From Symsagittifera roscoffensis (Eukaryota > Xenacoelomorpha > Acoela > Convolutidae), in assembly GCF_963678635.1 (NCBI RefSeq), contig NC_087062.1, positions 45,462,395-45,526,394 on the forward strand: 64,000 bases of DNA. The letters run 5' to 3'. Positions 57,001-64,000 of this stretch are shown here, in pieces (the first letter of the stretch is position 1; each line of letters starts with the position of its first letter). Both the position numbers and the translations under genes were made by a program. Below the pieces are notes generated by a model. It was not told the DNA's origin. It worked only from the letters and a program-made list of their open reading frames with translations, and ran no database searches.

Positions 57001-59075
57001 TGAGTTGCATTTGAAAACTCAATAACTAAAGTTTTCTCTAGAAAAAACAGTTAAGTGGCAAAAGTCTCGCCATTGAATTGCGTTTGAAAATTAAACAACC
57101 ATTATTTTTTTTTGAAAAAACAGTTAAATGGCAAGAGTCGCACAAGTGAATTGCATTTGAAAATTAAATAACCAAGGTTTTCTCTTGAAGAAACAGTTAA
57201 GTGGCAAGAGTCACACAGCTGAATTGCATTCGAAAACTTAATAACCAATTTTTTTCCTGAAAAAAAAAACAGTTAAGTGTCAAGAATCGCACAGGTGAAT
57301 TGCATTTGAAATATTAATAACCAAGGTTTTGTCTTGAAAAAACAGTTAAATGGCAAGAGTCGGAAAGATGAAGTGCCTTTGAAAATTTAATTACCAAGGT
57401 TTTCTCTTGAAAAAACACTTAGGATGCAAGAGTCGCACAGGTTAATTGCATTTGAAAATTTAATAACCAAGGTTTTCTCTTGAAGAAACAGTTAAGTGGC
57501 AAGAATCGCATAGGTGAATTGCATTTGAAAAATTAATAACCAAAGTTTTCGCGTAAAAAAAAAGTTAAGTGGCAAAAGTCGCACAGGTGAATTGCTTTTG
57601 AAAGTTTAATAAAAAGGTTTTCTCTTGTAAAAAAAAATTAAGTGGCAAGAGTCGCACAGCTGAATTGCATTTGAAAATTTAATAATCAAGGGTTTCTCTT
57701 GAAAAAACAGTTAAATGGCAAGAGTCGCACAGGTGAGCTGCATTTAAAAACTCAATAACTAAGGTTTTCTCTTGGAAAAACAGTAAGGATGCAAGAGTCG
57801 CACAGGTTAATTGCATTTGAAAATTTAATAACCAAGGTTTTCTGTTGAAAAAAAACAGTTCAGTGGCAAGAGTCGCACAGGTGAATTGCATTTGAAAAAT
57901 TAATAACCAAAGTTTTCTGTTGAAAAAAAACAGTTCAGTGGCAAGAGTCGCACAGGTGAATTGCATTTGAAAAATTAATAACCAAAATTTTCGCGTAAAA
58001 AAAGTTAAGTGGCAAAAGTCGCACAGGTGAACTGCATTTGAAAGTTTAATAAAAAAATTTTCTCTTGAAAAAAAAATTAAGTGGCAAGAGTCGCACAGGT
58101 GAATTGAATTTGAAACTTTAATAACCAAGGTTTTCTCCTGAAAAAACAGTTAAGTGGCAAAAGTCTTGCCAGTGAATTGCGTTTGAAAATTAAATAACCA
58201 TTATTTTCTTTTGAAAAAACAGTTAAATGGCAAGAGTCGCACAAGTGAATTGCATTTGAAAATTTAATAACCAAGTTTTACTCTTGGAAAAACAGTTAAG
58301 TGGCGAGAGTCACACAGCTGAATTAAATTCGAAAGTTTATAAACCAAGGTTTTCTCTTGAAAAAACAGTTAAGTAGCAAGAGTCGCACAGATGAAGTGCC
58401 TTTGAAAATTTAATAAAAAGGTTTTCTCTTGTAAAAAAAAATTAAGTGGCAAGAGTCGCACAGCTGAATTGCATTTGAAAATTTAATAACCAAGGTTTTC
58501 TCTTGGAAAAACAGTTAGGATGCAAGAGTCGCACAGGTTAATTGCCTTTGAAAATTTAATAACCAAGGTTTTCTCTTGAAGAAAGAGTTAAGTGGCAAGA
58601 ATCGCACAGGTGAATTGCATTTGAAAAATTAGTAACCAAAGTTTTCGCGTAAAAAAAAGTTAAGTGGCAAAAGTCGCACAGGTGAATTGCATTTGAAAGT
58701 TTAATAAAAAGGTTTTCTCTTGTAAAAAAAATTAAGTGGCAAGAGTCGCACAGCTGAATTGCATTTGAAAATTTAATAACCAAGGTTTTCTCTTGGAAAA
58801 ACAGTTAGGATGCAAGAGTCGCACAGGTTAATTGCATTTGAAAATTTAATAGCCAAGGTTTTCTCTTGAAGAAACAGTTAAGTGGCAAGAATCGCACAGG
58901 TGAATTGCATTTGAAAAATTAATAACCAAAGTTTTCGCGTAAAAAAAGTTAAGTGGCAAAAGTCGCACAGGTGAATTGCATTTGAAAGTTTAATAAAAAG
59001 ATTTTCTCTTGAAAAAAAAATTAAGTGGCAAGAGTCGCACAGCTGAATTGCATTTGAAAATTTAATAACCAAGGC
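51100..59075. repeat. Nested multi-kilobase higher-order duplications in satellite
   Basis: Marker variants repeat at fixed large offsets. 53,843-57,250 shows an offset of about 2,334 (32 monomers), for example CCTAGGTTTC at about 54,546 and 56,881. 51,120-53,170 recurs at 57,030-59,075 (about 5,906, 81 monomers). A shorter 871-base step (12 monomers) links 52,972 and 53,843. Confidence 0.75.
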
Positions 59076-61959
59076 TGTCTCTTGAAAAAACAGTTAAGTG
59101 GCAAGAGTTGCACAGGTGAATTGCATTTGAAAAATTAATAACCAAAGTTTTTTGTTGAAAAAAACAGTTCAGTGGCAAAAATCGCACAGGTGAATTGCAT
59201 TTGAAAAGTTAATAACCAAAGTTTTCGCGTAAAAAAAGTTAAGTGGCAAAAGTCGCACAGGTGAATTGCATTTGAAAGTTTAATAAAAAGATTTTCTCTT
59301 GAAAAAAAAATTAAGTGGCAAGAGTCGCACAGCTGAATTGCATTTGAAAATTTAATAACCAAGGCTGTCTCTTGAAAAAACAGTTAAGTGGCAAGAGTCG
59401 CACAGCTGAATTGCATTTGAAAATTTAATAACCAAGGCTGTCTCTTGAAAAAACAGTTAAGTGGCAAGAGTTGCACAGGTGAATTGCATTTGAAAAATTA
59501 ATAACCAAAGTTTTTTGTTGAAAAAAACAGTTCAGTGGCAAGAATCGCACAGGTGAATTGCATTTGAAAAATTAATAACCAAAGTTTTCGCGTAAAAAAA
59601 GTTAAGTGGCAAAAGTCGCACAGGTGAATTGCATTTGAAAGTTTAATAAAAAGATTTTCTCTTGAAAAAAAAATTAAGTGGCCAGAGTCGCACAGCTGAA
59701 TTGCATTTGAAAATTTAATAACCAAGGCTGTCTCTTGAAAAAACAGTTAAGTGGCAAGAGTTCCACAGGTGAATTGCATTTGAAAAATTAATCACCAAGG
59801 TTTTCGCTTGAAAAAACAGTTAAATGGTGGGAGTCGCACAAGTGAATTGCAATTGAAAGTTTAATAACCAAGGTTTATCTCTTAAAAAAAACAAATAAGT
59901 GGCAGGAGTCGCACTGGTGAACTGATTTGAAAATTTATTAACCAAGGTTTTCTCTTGAAAATACTGTTAAATGGCAAGAGTCGCAGAGGTGAATTGCATT
60001 TGAAAAGTTATTAACCAAGGTTTTCTCTAAAAAACAGTTAAGTGGCAAGAGCCGCACATTTGAATTGCATTTGAAGATTTTATAACCAAGGTTTTTTCTT
60101 GGAAAAACTGTTAAGAGGCAAGAGTCGCACAGGTGAACTGCGTTTGAAAAATTAATAACCAAAGTTTTCGCGTAAAAAAAGTTAAGTGGCAAAAGTCGCA
60201 CAGGTGAATTGCATTTGAAAGTTTAATGAAAAGATTTTCTCTTGAAAAAAAAATTAAGTGGCAAGAGTCGCACAGCTGAATTGCATTTGAAAATTTAATA
60301 ACCAAGGCTGTCTCTTGAAAAAACAGTTAAATGGCAAAAGTTGCAGAGGTGAATTGCATTTGAAAAATTAATAACCAAAGTTTTTTGTTGAAAAAAAAAA
60401 CAGTTCAGTGGCAAGAATCGCACAGGTGATTTGCATTTGAAAAATTAATAACCAAAATTTTCGCGTAAAAAAAGTTAAGTGGCAAAAGTCGCACAGGTGA
60501 ATTGCATTTGAAAGTTTAATAAAAAGATTTTCTCTTGAAAAAAATATTAAGTGGCAAGAGTCGCACAGCTGAATTGCATTTGAAAATTTAATAACCAAGG
60601 CTGTCTCTTGAAAAAACAGTTAAGTGGCAAGAGTTGCACAGGTGAACTGCATTTGAAAAATTAATAACCAAGGTTTTCGCTTGAAAAAACAGTTAAATGG
60701 TGGGAGTCGCACAAGTGAATTGCAATTGAAAATTTAATAACCAAGGTTTATCTCTTAAAAAAACAAATAAGTGGCAGGAGTCGCACTGGTGAATTGATTT
60801 GAAAAGTTATTAACCAAGGTTTTCTCTAGAAAAAACAGTTAAGTTGCAAGAGTCGCACATTTGAATTGCATTTGAAGATTTTTTAACCAAGGTTTTTTCT
60901 TGGAAAAACTGTTAAGTGGCAAGAGTCGCACAGGTGAACTGCGTTTGAAAATTTAATAACCAAAGTTTCTCTTGAAAAAGCAGTTAAGTGGCAAAAGTTG
61001 CACAGGTGAATTGCAATTGATATTTTAATAACCAAGGTTTTATCTTTAAAAACCAATAAATGGCAAGAGTCGCTTATTTGAATTGCATTTGAAAATTTAA
61101 TAACCAACATTTTTCTTGTAAAAACAGTTAAGTGGCAAGAGTCGCACAAGCGAATTGCATTTGAATTTTTAATAACCAAAGTTTTCTCTTGAAAACCCTG
61201 TTAAGTGGCAAGAGTCGCACAGGTGAATTGAATTTGAAACTTTAATAACCAAGGTTTTCACCTGAAAAAACAGTTAAGTGGCAAAAGTCTCGCCAGTGAA
61301 TTACGTTTGAAAATTAAAAAACCATTATTTTCTTTTGAAAAAACAGTTAAATGGTGGGAGTCGCACAAGTGAATTGCAATTGAAAACTTACTAACCAAGT
61401 TTTACTCTTGAAAAAACAGTTAAGTGGCGAGAGTCACACAGCTGAATTAAATTCGAAAGTTTAATAACCAAGGTTTTCTCTTGAAAAAACAGTTAAGTAG
61501 CAAGATTCGCACATATGAATTGCGTTTGAAAATTTAATAACCAAGGTTTTCTCTTGAAAAAACAGTTAGGATGCAAGAGTCGCACAGATGAATTGCGTTT
61601 GAAAGTTCAATAACCAAGGTTTTCTCTTGGAGAAACAGTTAAGTGGCAAGAGTTGCACAGGTGAATCCCATTTGAAAAACTAATAATAATCAAAATTTCT
61701 GTCGAAAAAACAGTTCAGTGGCAAGCGTCGAACAGGTGAATTGCATTTGAAAAATTATTAACCAAAGTTTTTGCTTGAAAAAACTGTTAAATGACAAGGG
61801 TCGAACAAGTGAATTGCATTTGAAAGTTTAATTACCAAGGTTTTCTCTTGAAAAATAAATTAAGTTGCAAGAGTCGCACAGCTGAATTGCGTTTGAAAAA
61901 TTAATAAACAAGGTTTTCTCCTGAAAAAACAGTCAAGTGGCAAGAGTCGCACAGGTTAA

Positions 61960-63400
61960 TTGCAACTGAATTTTAAAAACTAAGGTTTTCTTTTGAAAAA
62001 ACAAATAAGTGGCAAGAGTCGCACTGGTGAATTGCTTTGAAAACTTATTAACCAAAGTTTTTGCTTGAAAAAACTGTTAAATGGCAAAAGTCGCACAGGT
62101 GAATTGCATTTGAAAATTTTGTAACCAAAGTTTTTTTTTTAGAAAAATAAGGTAAGTTGCAAGAGTCGCACAGCTGAATTGCGTTTGAAAGATTAATAAA
62201 CAAGGCTGTCTCTTGAAAAAACAGTTAAATGGCAAGAGTTGCACAGGTGAATTGCATTTGAAAATTTAATAAGCAAGGTTTTCTCTTGAAAAAACAGTCA
62301 AGTGGCAAAAATCGCACAGGTTAATTGCAATTCAAATTTTGCAAACCAAAGTTTTCTCTTGAAAAAACAAATAAATGGCAGGAGTCGCACTGGTGAATTG
62401 CTTTGAAAACTTATTAACCAAAGTTTTTGCTTGAAAAAACTGTTGAATGGCAAAAGTTGCACAGGTTAATTGCAACTGAATTTTAAAAACTAAGGTTTTC
62501 TTTTGAAAAAACAAATAAGTGGCAAGAGTCGCACTGGTGAATTGCTTTGAAAACTTATTAACCAAAGTTTTTGCTTGAAAAAACTGTTAAATGGCAAAAG
62601 TCGCACAGGTGAATTGCATTTGAAAATTTTGTAACCAAAGTTTTTTTTTTAGAAAAATAAGGTAAGTTGCAAGAGTCGCACAGCTGAATTGCGTTTGAAA
62701 GATTAATAAACAAGGCTGTCTCTTGAAAAAACAGTTAAATGGCAAGAGTTGCACAGGTGAATTGCATTTGAATGTTTAATTACCAAGCATTTCTCTTGAA
62801 AAAACAGTTAAATGGCAAGAGTTGCACAGGTGAATTGCATTTGAAAACTTAATAAACAAGGTTTTCTCTTGAAAAAACAGTCAAGTGGCAAGAGTCGCAC
62901 AGGTTAATTGCAACTGAATTTTAAAAACTAAGGTTTTCTTTTGAAAAAACAAATAAGTGGCAAGAGTCGCACTGGTGAATTGCTTTGAAAACTTATTAAC
63001 CAAAGTTTTTGCTTGAAAAAACTGTTAAATGGCAAAAGTCGCACAGGTGAATTGCATTTGAAAATTTTGTAACCAAAGTTTTTTTTTAGAAAAATAAGGT
63101 AAGTTGCAAGAGTCGCACAGCTGAATTGCGTTTGAAAGATTAATAAACAAGGCTGTCTCTTGAAAAAACAGTTAAATGGCAAGAGTTGCACAGGTGAATT
63201 GCATTTGAAAATTTAATAAGCAAGGTTTTCTCTTGAAAAAACAGTCAAGTGGCAAAAATCGCACAGGTTAATTGCAATTCAAATTTTGCAAACCAAAGTT
63301 TTCTCTTGAAAAAACAAATAAATGGCAGGAGTCGCACTGGTGAATTGCTTTGAAAACTTATTAACCAAAGTTTTTGCTTGAAAAAACTGTTGAATGGCAA
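61960..63400. repeat. Short higher-order repeats of 7 and 6 monomers
   Basis: TGCAACTGAATTTTAAAAAC occurs at 61,961, 62,471 and 62,909, offsets of 510 (7 x 73) and 438 (6 x 73), with the neighbouring monomers in the same order. The block at about 60,887 recurs at 63,729 (offset 2,842, 39 monomers). Confidence 0.75.
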
Positions 63401-64000
63401 AAGTCGCACAAGTGAATTGCATTTGAAAATTTAATAACCAAGTTTTACTCTTGAAAAAACAGTTAGGTGGCGAGAGTCACACAGCTGAAATAAATTCGAA
63501 AAAATAATAACCAAGGTTTTCTCTTGAAAAAACAGTTAAGTAGCGAGAGTCGCACTGGTGAATTGCTTTGAAATTTTATTAACCAAAGTTTTTGCTTGAA
63601 AAAACTGTTAAATTGCAAAAATCGCATAGGTGAATTGCATTTGAAGATTTTATAACCAAAGTTTTCTCTTGGAAAAACAGTTGGGTGGCAAGGATCGCAC
63701 AGGTGAACGGCATTTGAAAATTTGATAACCAAGGTTTTTTCTTGGAAAAACTGTTAAGTGGCAAGAGTCGCACAGGTGAACTGCGTTTGAAAATTTAATA
63801 ACCAAAGTTTCTCTTGAAAAAGCAGTTAAGTGGCAAAAGTTGCACAGGTGAATTGCAATTGATATTTTAATAACCAAGGTTTTCTCTTTGAAAATCAATA
63901 AATGGCAAGAGTCGCTTATTTGAATTGCATTTGAAAATTTAATAACCAACATTTTTCTTGTAAAAACAGTTAAGTGGCAAGAGTCGCACAAGCGAATTGC

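Larger units (their letters stand above)
43454..64000. repeat. Giant satellite array, monomer about 73 bp, about 280 copies
   Basis: Successive GAGTCGCACA words lie 72-73 bases apart (43,465, 43,538, 43,611, 43,683). Each monomer contains AAGTGGCAAGAGTCGCACAG, GTGAATTGCATTTGAAAATT, TAATAACCAAGGTTTTCTCT and TGAAAAAACAGTT in that order. Variants include TTAGGATGCAAGAG, AAGTGTCAAGAATCGC, AAAGTCTCGCC and GATGAAGTGCC, which mark families of monomers. The period is not a multiple of three, and two of every three minus-strand phases contain a stop per cycle, so the 60-150 codon open frames are by-products. The array is interrupted by no other sequence and leaves the window on the right. Confidence 0.97.

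Noticed and set aside
43454-64000. CRISPR-like direct repeats
   Set aside because: Repeats are contiguous 73-bp monomers with no unique spacers, in a eukaryotic context; this is a satellite.
43454-64000. Minus-strand open frames of 60-150 codons in the satellite
   Set aside because: The 73-base period shifts phase each monomer; frames are repetitive, start at recurring ATGs and end at recurring TAAs, so they reflect the repeat and not a protein.

Overview
The window is AT-rich eukaryotic DNA, most likely from an invertebrate animal. The evidence is a plausible GT-AG intron, AATAAA signals, a Tc1/mariner-type MITE, a 20-kb satellite array, and several decayed Maverick/Polinton elements whose polymerase and capsid genes look metazoan. 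A cnidarian-type genome would fit, but the sequence alone does not settle the species. There are no bacterial operons, rRNAs, recognisable tRNAs or CRISPR arrays. Nearly every long protein-like stretch is broken by stops and frameshifts.

Layout. (1) 1-4,700: a probable host gene on the minus strand, with exons 3,895-4,029 and 96-866. Its intron carries a 1.7-kb non-autonomous element (973-2,661). (2) 4,700-10,010: an inverted Polinton fragment. Read from high to low coordinates it holds an integrase tail fused to a capsid-type protein, a small basic protein, the major capsid protein, a protease and subterminal repeats. (3) 10,011-15,900: AT-rich DNA with a CCAAT minisatellite, three small unidentified ORFs and a 446-bp tandem duplication. 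(4) 15,966-28,767: the most complete plus-strand Polinton (copy A). It has a small minus-strand gene, a divergent promoter region, protein-primed DNA polymerase B, integrase, minor capsid, pX-like, major capsid and protease remnants, a subterminal zone, a MITE and a G-tract. (5) 28,768-43,253: further direct partial copies D (28,768-30,846), B (30,847-36,704) and C (37,395-43,253). They share some junctions and differ by discrete deletions. (6) 43,254-43,453: a gap of 200 N. (7) 43,454-64,000: about 280 copies of a ~73-bp satellite with several generations of multi-kilobase higher-order duplication, running off the right edge.

The Polinton genes would have formed one virus-like system: polymerase for replication, integrase for insertion, an adenain-like protease for maturation, and major and minor capsid proteins plus a small basic protein for a particle. 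No packaging ATPase was found, and no copy is intact. The most unusual points are two protease-like genes per element, an integrase-tail/minor-capsid chimera shared by copies in both orientations, and the structured 73-bp satellite next to the Polinton cluster.
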